Source of the DNA: Sternotherus odoratus
Lineage: Eukaryota > Chordata > Testudines > Kinosternidae
Assembly (NCBI GenBank): GCA_032164245.1
Contig: JAVMKO010000003.1
Coordinates: 12,658,651 to 12,722,650, forward strand
Direction: 5' to 3'
Length of the DNA: 64,000 nucleotides
In this document: positions 44,822 through 55,849 of the stretch, one piece after another
How positions within the stretch are numbered: position 1 is the stretch's first letter
How the letters are laid out: every line of letters starts with the position of its first letter
Notes under the pieces: generated by a model
Told to the model about the DNA's origin: nothing
What the model saw: only the letters and a program-made list of their open reading frames with translations
Databases searched by the model: none
Made by a program: the position numbers and the translations under genes

Positions 44822-45332
44822 CAGGGGTCTCAAACATGCGGCCCGGGGGCCACATGCGGCCCGCAAAGCCCTTCCCTGCGGCCCGCCAAGCTTCCTGGCG
44901 CCCCCCCTCCCCCCCGGTCCCCCCATAGCAGTTTGCAGGACGGAGGGGCCAGAAGTGGAGGCTTCTCTGCTGCCTGGCTGGGCCCCGCGTGTTTCTAGCT
45001 CTGGACTTCCTATATTGCTCTTGCTTTGTTTGCCAAACAGCTGTTGGTGGTGCCTAGCGCTTTCCAGGAGGGAATGGGGAGCTGCGTGCTCAGAGGAGGT
45101 GGGGCAGGGGTGGGACCTCTTGGAAGGGGTGGAGTGGGGGCGGAGCCGGGGCAGCGAGGGTGTGTGTGTGTCAGTGGTGCGGCCCTCGGGCCAGTGCACT
45201 AGTCCTCATGGAAGGGGTGGAGTGGGGGCAGAGCCGGGGCAGCGAGGGTGTGTGTGTGTCAGTGGTGCGGCCCTCGGGCCAGTGCACTAGTCCTCATGCG
45301 GCCCTCGTGGTCATTTGAGTTTGAGACCCCTG
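44822..45332. mobile_element. Non-autonomous hAT element, 511 bp
   Basis: CAGGGGTCTCAAAC and GTTTGAGACCCCTG are perfect inverted ends, flanked by the exact duplication ATATAGAG (44814-44821, 45333-45340). Its right half contains a tandem duplication of about 88 bp (about 45119-45295), each unit with GGAAGGGGTGGAGTGGGGGC and a GTGTGTGTGTGT run. The duplicates are almost identical, so the duplication is recent. Confidence 0.94.
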
Positions 45333-46113
45333 ATATAGAGGTTATTACAACAATCTATAATCCACTTAAACCCTTCCCCCAGCTTTTTTTTTCCTTTCTG
45401 CTTATGGCTGGAGAGATATAATGGCCCACTTCACCTTGAATGGTCCCTTGAACTACTTGTGTTAAACAATCTGTTCCATCTTGTATTTAGCTGTGACTGC
45501 CTGTTTTCTAGAGCTGGACATGAGCTCTGTGTAAGCTTGAAAGCTTGTCTCTCACTCACAAAAGGTCCAATAAAATATATTATCTCACTCACCTTGCCTC
45601 TTTAATATTCAGTAACTAACATGGCTACAACCGCACTGAATGGAACAATGGAAGATATTGATTTTTTCCATCTGAAATGGAAACTCCACAACATCAAGAA
45701 AAAGGAAGAGAAACTTAACAGTGACATCTACTTAGCAAATTTAGGACACAAAACATCATCTCCAGGGGTTTCAACATCTATAACCCTCTGACCACTACAT
45801 ACAACTCCAGATATGCTGAACAGCTCTGCAAAAGGACTTCCAAAAAACTGAGGAACCACTTGCTGCATCTCAGATACTCCAGAAATCATCACATGCTCCC
45901 ACACAGTGGAAGAAAAAAATCAGGAAATGTATCTGGAAATTATGCAAGAAACCCAAAACAGCTATCAAAAACCAGAGGACAGCTAACTAATCCAAAAACA
46001 AAAAGTGGAACCAATTTCACAGCCCACAGAACACCACTTCCGAGAGAAACCCTGGCCACCCACCACATGGACACTACACAACACGCCAACATCATCAATG
46101 TATAAAGACTGTT

Positions 46114-46721
46114 TGTAATGGGTTTGGCACCCACCTCACATGAACACCTTCTCTGGTTGGGTGTGTCCTCATTCTTTCAGTTCTGGTGACCCAGTTAGTC
46201 TCTTTTTTTCAGAGACTCAGCCCTCTGTCTGAATCAAACACATTGTCTGTATGTGAACCAGAACAGACCTCTTCAGAGGTATATAGTCCACTTCTCTGGT
46301 GATGTCTCTCTATCCCTCCCTGGGCTCAGTCTTTAAATAGTCCTGGTACTGGTATGGGGCTGTATCTCCAGGGCTTCCTCCCTGGAGACACTATCTATGG
46401 TCCTCCCCAGGCTCAGTCCTTACTCAGTCCCAGCAGCCTGCACTCTCGTTCCCTGCCAACAGACTGTCTTTGGTCTTGCTGCTCTTCCAGCCTGCCAGGC
46501 ATGCAGTCCTTTCTTCTCCAGCTCTAACTGTTCTGCAGCTCCCTTTATAGGGCCCTCCTGGCTCCTGAGGGGCAGTTCCAGCAGCCCCTCTGATTGGTTG
46601 CTTCCTCACAACCACTCTAGGCTGTTTGGAGAACCTGTCCACTACTTCTTTCCTGGGATGGGTGTGGCAGAACCCAGAGGCCTCCAGCAGGGGGTCTTTT
46701 GGCCTACTCCACCCCATTACA
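46114..46721 (-). mobile_element. Solo LTR inside the Penelope-like element, 608 bp
   Basis: TGTAATGGG at the left and CCCATTACA at the right are inverted termini of TG...CA type. On the minus strand a TATA-like CCCTATAAAGGG lies near 46550-46540. It separates two in-order pieces of the Penelope ORF. No exact target duplication is visible. Confidence 0.72.
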
Positions 46722-47277
46722 TTACCCCTAACCAGTGTTGTTATCTGTATTTCCAAGGGACTGAACTTCTGCCCCTCCACAGAACCTGATACCATCCCAA
46801 CATGTGGAGAACTAGAAGAATTCTTTCACCAACTCTGTCTCTCACAATTCTTACACAATAATGACACCACCACCCACAATTACCACATCCTCACCAACAA
46901 TCAGAAGAAAAAAAGAATCACCTGACTGGATAATGGAACCACATTGTGGATCATTACATTGATTGCTTCAGGAGAAAAACTGACTATGAAATCCTTAACA
47001 AACATCACATCCACCACAGTCTGAGACAAGAGCTAGATGGTCTCTGAAATCCAACTACCAAATAGTAATCAAACCAGCCGACAAAGGGGGCACCATCATA
47101 GTCCTCGGCCGTGATGACGACAACTCTCTAACACCACTTACTATAAGAACTCAAAGAACGCCCCACACCACAATTTACCAAGGAACTTAAGGATATTATC
47201 AAATTCTTCCCAAACAATTTTCCATTTTAATTTCCTGTGAGCCTGTCTGCAGTGGGGTGGTCACCCACTCCAGCCCG

Positions 47278-48743
47278 CAGGGCCGGCGACAGGGTGGCAC
47301 AACGGTTACAGCTGTACCGGGCCCCGGACTTCAGGGGGCCCCCCCTGAAGTCTGGGGCCGGTACAGCTGTAACCGTTGTCCGGGGCTGTGAGTGAGGCGT
47401 GCTCACCAGCCCCCTCCCCCGGCACCTAGCAGCCAGCCCCGCCCCCCTTTGCTTCTCCTGGCCGGCCACGCGGCCGCAGCACATGCCGGGGTTGGGGCCC
47501 GCTGGAGGTAGGAGACCGGCCGGGGGGCCACGGGAGATCGGCGGGGCAGGGAGGGGGCCGGCGGGAGGCAGGAGATCGGCGGGGGGGGGGCGGGAGGCAG
47601 GAGATCGGGGGGGGGGGCGCGGGAGACAGGAGACTGGCCGGGGGGGCAGCGGGAGATCGGCCGGGGGAGGCAGGAGATCGGCGGGGGGGGGGGGGGGGCT
47701 CGGGAGGCAGGAGACCGGCCGGGGGGGGGCTGCGGGAGGTAGGAGACCGGTGGGGGGGGGCGCTGGAGATCGGCCGGGGGGGGGGCCCGCGGGAGGCAGG
47801 AGACCGGCGGGGGGGGCGGGAGGCAGGAGATCGGGGGGGGGGGTGCGGGAGACAGGAGACCGGCCGGGGGGGGCCGCGGGAGATCGGCCGGGGGGGGGGG
47901 CTCGGGAGGCAGGAGACCGGCCGTGGGGGGGCCGCGGGAGGTAGGAGACTGGCGGGGGGGGGGGGGGCCGCTGGAGGGGGGCCGCGGGAGGCAGGAGACC
48001 GGTGGGGGGGGGGAGGCCGGCCGGGGGGGGGGTCGCGGGAGAACAGCCGGGGGGTGGGCCGCGGGAAGTAGGAGACCGGCGGGGGGGGGGCCTCGGGTGG
48101 CGGGAGATCGGCGGGGGGGCCACGGGAGGTAGGAGACCGGCGGAGGGGGGGCCCTCGGGTGGCGGGAGATCGGCCGGGGGGGGGGCGCGGGAGGCAGGAG
48201 AGGGAGGGGGGGAGCGCAGGCGGCGGGAGACTGGCCGTGGGCGGGGGGGCCGTGGGCGGCGAGAGATCGGCAGGGGGGGGCCCCGCGGGTGGCGGGAGAC
48301 TGGCAGGGGGGGCCCCGCGGGCGGCGGGAGACTGGCGGGGGGGGTGAAGTGGGGGTATTGGGTTTGGTCGGGGGGGTAAGTGAGCCGGGGGTGTCGGGTT
48401 TGGTCGGGGGGTAAGTGAGCCGGGGGTGTCGGGTTTGGTCTGGGGGGGTGGGAAGGTGTCTGGGTGGGTGAGGGGTGAGGTGTGGGTGTTGGGGTTGGTC
48501 AGGGGGTGTTAGGGTTGGTAGGAGGGTGACGTGGGGGTGTTGGGTTTGGGTGGGGGGGTGAAAATGTGAGTCGGGGTTGGTTGAGGGGTAATTGAGGTGG
48601 GGGTGTCGGGTTTGGTTGGGGGGGGGTGAGGTGGGGGTGTCAGGTTTGCTCTCTGTCCCCTCCAATGGACCCCGTACTCGCTCAGCTCTCTGCCCCCTCC
48701 CCACCTCCAACTGACCCGAGCAACGCCGGGTATTTTCGCTAGT
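47278..48743. mobile_element. G-rich DNA-transposon composite with hAT left end and Helitron-like right end
   Basis: The left end CAGGGCCGGCGACAG and the following GTACAGCTGTACCG-type inverted sequence match the hAT element at 31420. The expected right end of that element is absent. The right end has the hairpin ACCCG/CGGGT (48714-48718 with 48727-48731) followed by CTAGT at 48739-48743, as Helitrons end. The boundary between the two is hidden in tandem repeats. The insertion splits the Penelope RT. Open frames of several hundred codons on both strands come from the repeats. Confidence 0.6.
47500..48345 (+). repeat. G-rich minisatellite
   Basis: Repeating units of roughly 25-60 bp around GGGAGGCAGGAGACCGGC and GGGAGATCGGC, separated by G-runs of 6-16. 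Unit length and order vary. A second array (about 48345-48650) uses GTGTCGGGTTTGGTCGGGGG. Confidence 0.93.
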
Positions 48744-48945
48744 ATATGATATAATGAGATAAATATCAATGATATTTTCATCCTCTTGACAGTAAATGTA
48801 AACTCCCTCAGAGATTTCCACCAAAACTTCAACAAACCACCATCTATCCACTAAACCATCTCTAGAACACATCCACGCCAGCATCAAATTCCTGGACACC
48901 ACAATCAGCTTCAACAATGGAATCCTACAGTCATAATATTGAAAA

Positions 48946-50280
48946 GGTCTGTGAACAGGACATTCAGAAAAAAATGTAGGTTTAAGTCAATGAAAATGTT
49001 TCATTTTAATAATTTTAAAATGTTTCATTCAGATTTCAACCTTTTATTTATTTTATAATTGTTTTTACTATCATTATCTTAAATTTAAAAACAAAAAGTA
49101 ATTTTGAACTGAAAAGCCAACTTGTTTTTGTTGAAAAAGCCAAAAGAATAGTTTTGATTATTTCAAAACTTCTTTCAAAAAATTTTTCAAGAAATTAATT
49201 GAAACCCTACCTTCTTACAAAAAGTATTGGCTTCGAATCAGGGTTTCCTACAAAAAAGTTTTGGCAGAAACATTCCCAATCAGCTCTACTTATTAGGTAG
49301 ATTAACCATGTGCCTCTGGAACTATGATCCTAGTTTCCTGACTTTCTGCCCAGTTTTGCAAAAGATGCTGTCCTGGCCTGTGTTTTTTTTAACTCTCTGC
49401 AGACTCTGGCCATTGGTCAGCCAGGACAGTCAAAATAAAAATAAGCTGACGTATCCCATGATCAGCTCTGTCAGGCTTGTCATGTTGCAATCCTGCCATT
49501 CCCCCAGTAAGACTTCCTAGTCAGTCACATTTCCCATGGGACCTTGAGCCAGCTTTCCTCCAAAAATGGTCTTATACACATAGACTATAAAGCATGGCAT
49601 GAAGCAACCCCATGGATCTGCAGAACAAAAATGGCTTTTGCCCTTGATTTCCTGGAATTTTCCATTTGCAGTTGATTTTTTTCTTCCTTTGCTTGACCGT
49701 TCTTTGTCTTCATTTCTGTTATTGAGAATTGGCTTCTGTGATAAAGTAGGTTTGGCTGGCACACTAAAGGTGGCCACGCTCTCAAGCATATTTCTGATTT
49801 TCTGAGGTAGGGTGGGTGTTCCTAGCTCAGGACCTTGCTCTAAAAAGGTGGTGCTTGCAGCTCCCACAGGCCCAAAAAATTACCAGGCCACTGAGAGTGC
49901 AGAGGTTTTGGAGGATTGCTGTGCAGAGGCCAACTCTCACGATAGCTTGATCTCTGTTTATTAAGGGCTCTAATATCTAGAACCAGGAACTTGAATTGGA
50001 CTCAGTAACCCTTTGTGATGTCAGAGGTAGGGAATGTATAGTCTCAATGGGGCTATTAGGTCCAATTTTCCAGTAAAAGCTTTATAAGTAGGAATACCCC
50101 CCACTTTCCCTTTTGGCCTGAAATGGTTTTCACGGACATCAAGTGAGGGACCCAGTCTTGGACTGTCACAACACAATGGATACGGAAGTGAAATCTGTTC
50201 TGACTTTCAGAATAAGGCTGATACAACTTTATTTTGGACTTCACCTTTCTTTAAATCTGTTATGAATCTGCATCACTCAC
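48946..50280. other. Intergenic with weak repeat traces
   Basis: AAAATGTTTCATTTTAATA-type blocks (48985-49060) and AATCAGGGTTTCCTACAAA (49237) look like old dispersed repeats, and 53170-53290 holds similar AAACATTTTAAC blocks. No gene is supportable. Confidence 0.4.
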
Positions 50281-50284
50281 TCAT

Positions 50285-50405
50285 TGCAACAGCTTCCCTG
50301 CACCTTGGTTTCCCTATGTGTTAAATGAGGATGATAATGTAAACCCCCTTTGTATGGAGTTCTCAGATGTACAGATGAAAAGTGCTGAAAATAATACGAA
50401 GTATT
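50285..50405 (+). mobile_element. MIR-like SINE tail
   Basis: CACCTTGGTTTCCCTATGTG, ATGAGGATGATAATGTAAAC and AAAAGTGCTGAAAATAATAC follow MIR 3' order. Confidence 0.55.
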
Positions 50406-50522
50406 ATTTATGAAATATGTCATGTAAGTAGGATCAATACTATGGTTTTGGGATATAAAAGGAGCTGGCGCTGCAAAAGTGCGTGGATCAAGAGTTGTCA
50501 GAGTGGTTGAAAAAGCAGAAGT

Positions 50523-50705
50523 GGGGGAAGGGATAGCTCAGTGGTTTGAGCATTGGCCTGTTAAACTGAGGGTTGTGAGTTCAATCCTTGATGCCGCCAT
50601 TTAGGAATATGGGGCAAAAATCGGTTGGATGATTTAATCCTGCTTTGAGCAGGGTGTTGGACTAGATGATCTCCCCTGGTCCCTTCCAACTCTGATATTC
50701 TATGA
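50523..50705 (+). mobile_element. tRNA-derived SINE with CR1-like 3' tail (turtle Pol III SINE type)
   Basis: The head is tRNA-like, with box A TAGCTCAGTGG (50534-50544) and box B GAGTTCAATCC (50577-50587). A body follows (TTTGAGCAGGGTGTTGGACT), then a tail GTCCCTTCCAACTCTGATAT and TTCTATGA identical in kind to CR1 3' ends. Sharing the tail lets CR1 machinery mobilise it. It is a SINE, not a tRNA gene: the acceptor stem does not close. Confidence 0.88.
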
Positions 50706-51026
50706 GAGTCTATTGCCACATGAACAGAGGACCTGGAGAGTAAAGACATTGCTCAGGTATATCACATTGCTGAGAACCTTGTAGGTACTGTACCTACCTA
50801 CACAGAGAAAGTCAGGTGTAGTAACTTGCAGCAAGACACGGGTGGGGGAAGAGTTAAAAGCAAGGAGTGCAATTTTGAACTGGATCCTGAAATGAAAGGA
50901 GAGCTGGTAGACTACAGATGGGGATGGGGTGATTTGGTTGCACAGTTCTGTATATAAACAAAAATTCCATTGTGATTCCTGGTGGCAATTGTAATTTATT
51001 ATAAACTCCGTTATTTCACTTTTCAG

Positions 51027-51052
51027 AGGCTGCTAATCTGTACGTGAGTGGC
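51027..51052 (+). other. OPN5: OPN5 exon 1, probable 5' UTR part
   Basis: TTATTTCACTTTTCAG ending at 51026 looks like a splice acceptor, so a further non-coding exon may lie upstream. The frame is open back to a TAA at 51002-51004, with no earlier ATG. Confidence 0.45.
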
Positions 51053-51182
51053 ATGGCATCAAATCACAGCGCTGCGCCCCAAGATAACTATCTTCCTCAC
51101 TACCTCCAGGATGAAGACCCCTTTGCATCAAAACTCTCTAGGGAAGCTGACATAGTAGCTGGATTTTATTTAACAGTAATTG
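51053..51182 (+). CDS. OPN5: Opsin-5 (neuropsin), coding exon 1
   Basis: First coding exon of a non-visual opsin, a retinal-binding GPCR. OPN5 proteins absorb violet/UV light and couple mainly to Gi in retina, brain and skin (family knowledge). It encodes 43 residues plus one base. MASNHSAAPQDNYLPHYL is followed by EDPFASKLSREADIVAG and FYLTVIG, entering TM1. The ATG at 51053 has G at -3 and G at +4 and gives an N-terminus equal in length to mammalian OPN5. Asn4 in NHS is a likely glycosylation site. The donor is G/GTAAGG at 51183, phase 1. The next coding exon is 8.5 kb away. OPN5 is the best fit, but non-mammals have several OPN5-like paralogues, so paralogue identity is less certain. Confidence 0.88.
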
Positions 51183-51324
51183 GTAAGGCTCTTTCATTAT
51201 TTTGTTAATGGTGTTGTAATGCACTCCATGGTCCATCAGGCACCCACAAAGAAGGCTGCAGCCAGTCATGTTTGTGGTGCACCAGATAGCAGAAAGATAG
51301 ATATGGTGGGTGGGGAACTTAAGT

Positions 51325-51753
51325 AATAGGAACATGGGTATTGCCAGACTGGATCAGATCCATGACCCATCTGGTCCAGTATCCTATCTGTGACAGTAAC
51401 CAGCATGAGATGTGCCAGAGGAAAATGCAAAAAACCCTTAAGGGACAATTATTTGGAAAACTGCTCATAGAAGTTACTTCCTAGCCTGGAACAATTAGTA
51501 GCGGGCTTCTGCCTTTATAGCACAGGGGTTTATTCCCCTTTCATTTTAAAAAAAAGATCTATCTAATATAACTATATGGATAACGAGAATAGCCACAAAC
51601 ACCCAATCATATTTGAGTCTTGCTAAGCTCTTGGTCTCAGTGATACTGCATGCCGACGATTTCCGTGTGTTGAGGAAATTCATTTCCACGTGTCTGGGTT
51701 TTATATGTATTGTCTTCTATTGCATATCCCCTTCTTCTATTTAACATTGCACA
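51325..51753 (-). mobile_element. CR1 3' fragment, antisense, in OPN5 intron 1
   Basis: GACTGGATCAGATCCATGAC, CTGGTCCAGTATCCTATCTG, the GTGACAGTAACCAGCATGAG block and GAAGTTACTTCCTAGCCTG are antisense CR1 3' sequence. Confidence 0.7.
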
Positions 51754-51755
51754 TA

Positions 51756-52450
51756 CAGTAACTCCTCACTTAAAGTCGTCCCGGTTAACGTTGTTTCGTT
51801 GTTACGTTGTTGATCAGCTAGAGAACATGCTCATTTAAAGTTGTGCAGTGCTCCCTTATAACGTGGTGGTAGCTGCCTTTGTCCACTGCTTGCAGTGGTT
51901 GGAGCTAGCTGGTGGGGGCTTGGAACCAGGGTGGATCGGCAGCCCCCCATCAGCTCCCCACTCCCCTAAGTTCCCTGTGCAGCAGCTGTCCAGCAGGCTA
52001 TCGATTGCCGGCAGTACAGCTGACTGTGTCCCCCCACTGCCATGTGCTGCCCCTGCCCTCTGCCTTGGAGCTGCTCCCCGGAGCCTCCTTTTTCCTGTGC
52101 GGGGTGGGGGAAGAAGGTAGCTAATGTCAGGGTGTCCTCCTGCTCCTGCCCCCCACTTACTCCATCTCCATAGAGCAAGGGGGAGACAAGACAGGGCTCA
52201 GGATGGCGGGAACTTGCTGGCAGCAGTTGCTGTCTCAACTTGCTGATCTATTTAAAAAGGCAATGTACTTAGAGTGGGGTCAGCATACTTAAAGGGGCAA
52301 TGTACATCTCTCTCACACACAGGGTGTGTGTTTCTGTCTGCCATGTTGTTCCTCCCCCCTCCATTTGTACTGCCTTGTAGAGTGTGAGGCTACATGAACA
52401 ACAGTGTTAACGTGTTAACCTCTGCAGGCTCTGCCGAATGCTAGGGGATT
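51756..52450. mobile_element. Mariner/Tigger-type element, left part
   Basis: Begins TA/CAGTAACTCCTCACTTAAAG (TA at 51754-51755), followed by GTCGTCCCGGTTAACGTTG. The matching right end is not present, so the copy is truncated near 52450. The interior is GC-rich without transposase. Confidence 0.65.
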
Positions 52451-52504
52451 CAGAGTGTGGGAGGGGGCTTGGGGCTGGGGCACGAGGTTGGGGTGCAGAA
52501 GGGG

Positions 52505-52880
52505 GTGAGGGGTGAAGTCTCTGGGCAGCACTTACCTCAGGTGGCTCCTGGAAAGCATGCCTCTCTGGATCTTAGGTGTACTGCCTCTGCCCATAGGTGA
52601 TGCCCCCAGAGCTCCCATTGGCTGCAGTTCCCAGCCAATGGGAGCTGTGGAGCCAGTGCTTGTGGTGGGGGAAGTGCGCAGAGCCTCAAGGTCACCCCTC
52701 TGCCTAGGAGCCAGAGGGACTGCCAGCCACTTACTGGGAACTGCACAGAGCTCAGTAGGGAGCCTGCCAGTCCCGCGCCAACCGGACTTTTAACAGTCTG
52801 GTCAGAACTGCTCCCAATGGGTCCCTTTTCAACTGGGTGTTCTGGTCAAAACATGGACACCTGGCAATCCTAACTTCAGT
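52505..52880. mobile_element. Unclassified DNA-repeat fragment
   Basis: CCCATTGGCTGCAGTTCCCA and CCAATGGGAGCTGTGG form a palindrome at 52614-52650. The right part (GACTTTTAACAGTCTGGTCA ... GACACCTGGCAATCCT) resembles a MITE end. CR1 and OPN5 coding sequence are absent. Confidence 0.4.
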
Positions 52881-53486
52881 GCCACCCCTTTGAGGATTCT
52901 CTGGGATTTCTGCTCCTGACAGCGTCCCTGGTCTAGTCAGCTATGCTCCCTTTGTGGAGCAGTAGCCCCAAGGCTGCTTCCCTGACCATCTACCCCCTTG
53001 GTCCAGGGAACCACCGCAGGTGGTAGCTCCACTTTGGTGTGGTGTCCTTTCCACAGGCACTGCCTGTCCACATCACTCCCTTCCACCTCTCACTCCCTGA
53101 AGGCCCTCTATAGTCCCAGATGTATCCCAGCCTCCTTGTATAGATTGGGTTCACCAGTTATCCTGTGACAGCGTCAAATTTGGTGTATTTTGTGTCAAAA
53201 ACAAAGTGTTCCCCAAAAAGTTGAAACATTTAACTGAACATTTTGAAACTGAAACATTTTAACTTTTCATTTCGAAATGTACTTCAATCTTCTTTTTAAC
53301 AAAAGAGTTTGTGTGTGGGTGTGGGGGGGGATATAATTTTGTGGGTTCACCAAAAATGTTGTTGAGGGTCAACCCAAAATGACTTTTTTTCTGTGTGGCC
53401 AGAGGAACCCCCCCCGCCCCCACATCAGTTATTCACACAACTCGAGCTAGGGTCTTTTCCATTCCTTTCTTTCTTTTCTAGGTGGT

Positions 53487-54525
53487 TGTAATGGATTTGG
53501 AGCTGCCCTGTGATAATTTATGAATACATATGTTGGCCTGTATAAGGGGCCAGGGCATAGGCAGTCTGGCTTAGCGATTGCAGCTGGACTGGGGTCCACA
53601 TGTAAGCAGTGTCGGGATGGGTGACATCCGGTGGTGAGTTGCAGGAATTGCAGTGACTTTTGGAAAATAACATCTTATTTGCTTAGACACACCCACCGCA
53701 CCTAGCACTCTAACAGCCCAGATGGTCACTTTGGCTACTGTGGGACCCCCAGTTTCTGTAGTATTGGGGCAAGAATGATAAGGTGTTGATTAACCTGTTT
53801 ATGTGAATGAGGGGTTGGGGTATGTATTTGGCCTTTGGCATGCTGGAGGGACTCGCCATCAGCTGGGTGGCGCTCATTAGACAGGGGACAGGGGTTCCAA
53901 AACCCACTGAATTGAGAGAGGCTATGGACAGGCTTCTATACCTTGTGGTGAGGGCCTTGTCTGAGGGCCTCACAGGCCTATTGCACCTGGCCTCTCTCCC
54001 CTGTGGAATGTTAGAGCTGACTTTTGCTTCCATTGGGAGTCTAACTTCAGCTCACTGAGCTGAAGTTGCTTTGGGTCTGGTGGTGCCTCAGCACTAAAGC
54101 CCCCCCACTGTGAGCTGAGATCACTTAAGAGCTGAAATTCACTGAGCTTTATCTTAAGTGGGGGGCCCTAAGCAGAGCAGTCCCTGTGTCGGCTAGCAGA
54201 GCAGTTCCTGAGACAGCTGGCAGAGCAGTTCCTGTGTCGGCTAGCAGGGCGGCTAGTGGAGCGACCAGCATGACTGGAGAGGCGGGGCAGTCGGCCTCTG
54301 ACCAACGGCCCATGGTGAGGACTGCAGCATGACTGGAGAGGGGGGGCAGTCGGCCTCTGACCACGTAAGGTGCCCCATAACCTGTCCCCCCCCTCCACCC
54401 TGGTGGGGAGGTACAACTCTGCTATGAACTTTTGAACTCTGCTGGGGCTGTTCGACTTTTGGGACTTTGGGGGACTTTGGGGCTTGTGGGACTCAAGAAC
54501 CCAAGGGAAAGGACACTGCCCATTG

Positions 54526-54560
<35 letters not shown>

Positions 54561-54845
54561 GGGGATTCTGGTTCATGGTTTGGTTTGTGACTTTTGTTTG
54601 TGGTATTTACCCACATATGCCACAGTGTTTCTCTCTGTCATTAAAAGGGTTTTGGTACACTCAGACTCTGTGCTTGCGAGAGGGGAAGTATTGCCTCTTA
54701 GAGGCACCCAGAAGGGTGGTATATTGTTGTCCCAGGTCACTGGGTGGGGGCTCGATCCGGTTTTGTATTGTGTCCTTAGAATGGAACCCCTGGATACTGA
54801 ACCCGGCCCTTGTTGCTGCCAACTCTGATGGGCAGAAGGGTTACA
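53487..54845 (+). mobile_element. Probable long LTR, about 1.36 kb
   Basis: TGTAATGGA at the start and GGGTTACA at the end are inverted TG...CA termini. A TATA-like CCTGTATAAGGGG lies near 53538 and an ATTAAA near 54640 precedes a GT-rich stretch. It includes two direct copies of GCATGACTGGAGAGG...GGGCAGTCGGCCTCTGACCA (about 54268-54362). No target duplication was found. Confidence 0.42.
54528..54557. repeat. TG microsatellite
   Basis: Uninterrupted GTGTGT run of about 30 bp followed by GGGGGGG. Confidence 0.95.
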
Positions 54846-55260
54846 CACACATCGGGGCAGAAGTCGGTGAGCAGGGTTTGAAGAAATCACTAGAAAAGTC
54901 AGGGTCATAGTTAGGCTAGGATCAGAGACAGTACCAGGCTGGAATCAGATTCAGGCCACAATTGGAGACTGGAGATCAGAGGTAGATCTGAGGTCCCAGC
55001 AAGCCTGAAAACCATATGGTTTCCCAGACAACTTCCTGGGCCACCCTCCAAGATGAAATAGGGCACTTGGCCAATCAGCATGCTGCAGAGTACCGTCACT
55101 TTGGGTCCTTTGGGCAGTCCTTCCTGGGGCGCCTATTCTCCGCAGTGCTCCCCGGTTATAGCATTTCACTGCATTACCTCCTGGTGGCACGGTGGGACCA
55201 TCAGCTAACCCACACGCTGCAAACCTAGGGTCTAGTCCACAGCTCCTTAAAGCCTGGTTA
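54846..55260. other. Possible LTR-derived fragment
   Basis: Repeated CAG/GGATCAGA motifs followed by CCCAGACAACTTCCTGGGCC and TTGGCCAATCAGCATGC resemble an LTR in reverse. No termini were identified. Confidence 0.3.
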
Positions 55261-55595
55261 TCGGGATGTTATTTACTGTATGATTATATTGGTTAAAGTT
55301 AATAGGGTTTTTTTCTGGAGGCAGGAAGGAGAAGGATGGCTCAAGATAGCCTTCTATCAGCAAACACTTACGAGCTGTGAAGGGATGATGGCAGAACTAT
55401 TGACTCTCTCAGTCTCTAACCAACCTTCAACTGGTTTAATGAGGAATGACCAAGGCCTGCCAAATGCAGGAGAGCAAAGGATTTGGGCAGAGGGGGGGTT
55501 AAAGAAAGGCAGTGGATCAGGGACAAAGGAGGTGGGACCGCACTCAGACACAGATACAGGAGCTTGCTGGTGTTATCTGGAGAAGTTAGGCTAGA

Positions 55596-55845
55596 AGCTT
55601 GTCTACAAAGCAGGGTAATAAGCTGTATTGTTGCAAGGGGTGTCTCTGATTTCTAAAGTGTACAAATATGTTGTGTGTTAATTGGTCCATGCTGATCCTG
55701 TTGTGCACTAAAATTTCTCTAGTGTGCTTTAACATGGAAAAAGAGCATGATGTTAAAGTACACCTACCGGGTCTACTTGGACCAGTTAGTGCACTTTAGA
55801 AATCACCCCCCCATCAAGTACATTACCTCACTGTATAGACAAGCT
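55596..55845. mobile_element. MITE, 250 bp
   Basis: AGCTTGTCTACA at the left and TGTATAGACAAGCT at the right are inverted. CTAG-type bases flank both ends. Inside, AATTGGTCCATGCTGATCC and TAGTGCACTTTAGAAATCA are further inverted pieces. Confidence 0.65.
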
Positions 55846-55849
55846 CTAG

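Larger units (their letters stand above)
45375..48945 (+). pseudogene. Penelope-like retroelement, fragmented
   Basis: The upstream terminal part (45375-45640) includes TTGTATTTAGCTGTGACTGC and a degenerate hammerhead-like stretch (45514-45549, GAAA at 45539-45542, GTC at 45547-45549). The coding region follows: FHLKWKLHNIKKKEEKLNSD, then YAEQLCKRTSKKLRNHLLHL (45690-46105). After an LTR insertion it resumes at 46730 with SKGLNFCPSTEPDTI and GELEEFFHQLCLSQF. The characteristic VIKPADKGGTIIVL is at 47068-47109. A GC-rich insertion replaces the next part. Past it, INDIFILLT (48765-48785) is the decayed RT catalytic motif and SIKFLDTTISFNNG (48880-48922) follows. Stops and shifts occur throughout. 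The GIY-YIG endonuclease end was not found. Confidence 0.82.

Noticed and set aside
47403..48917. 504-codon proline-rich open frame on the minus strand and a 298-codon one overlapping it
   Set aside because: Both lie in the G-rich minisatellite. Low-complexity composition, open frames on both strands and overlap with a transposon composite explain them without a gene.
49517..49867. 116-codon minus-strand frame as a possible host exon
   Set aside because: No recognisable domain and no convincing splice sites; nearby sequence shows traces of dispersed repeats.
50523..50595. Possible tRNA gene
   Set aside because: Box A and B are present, but the acceptor and anticodon arms do not fold properly and the unit continues into a SINE body with a CR1 tail.
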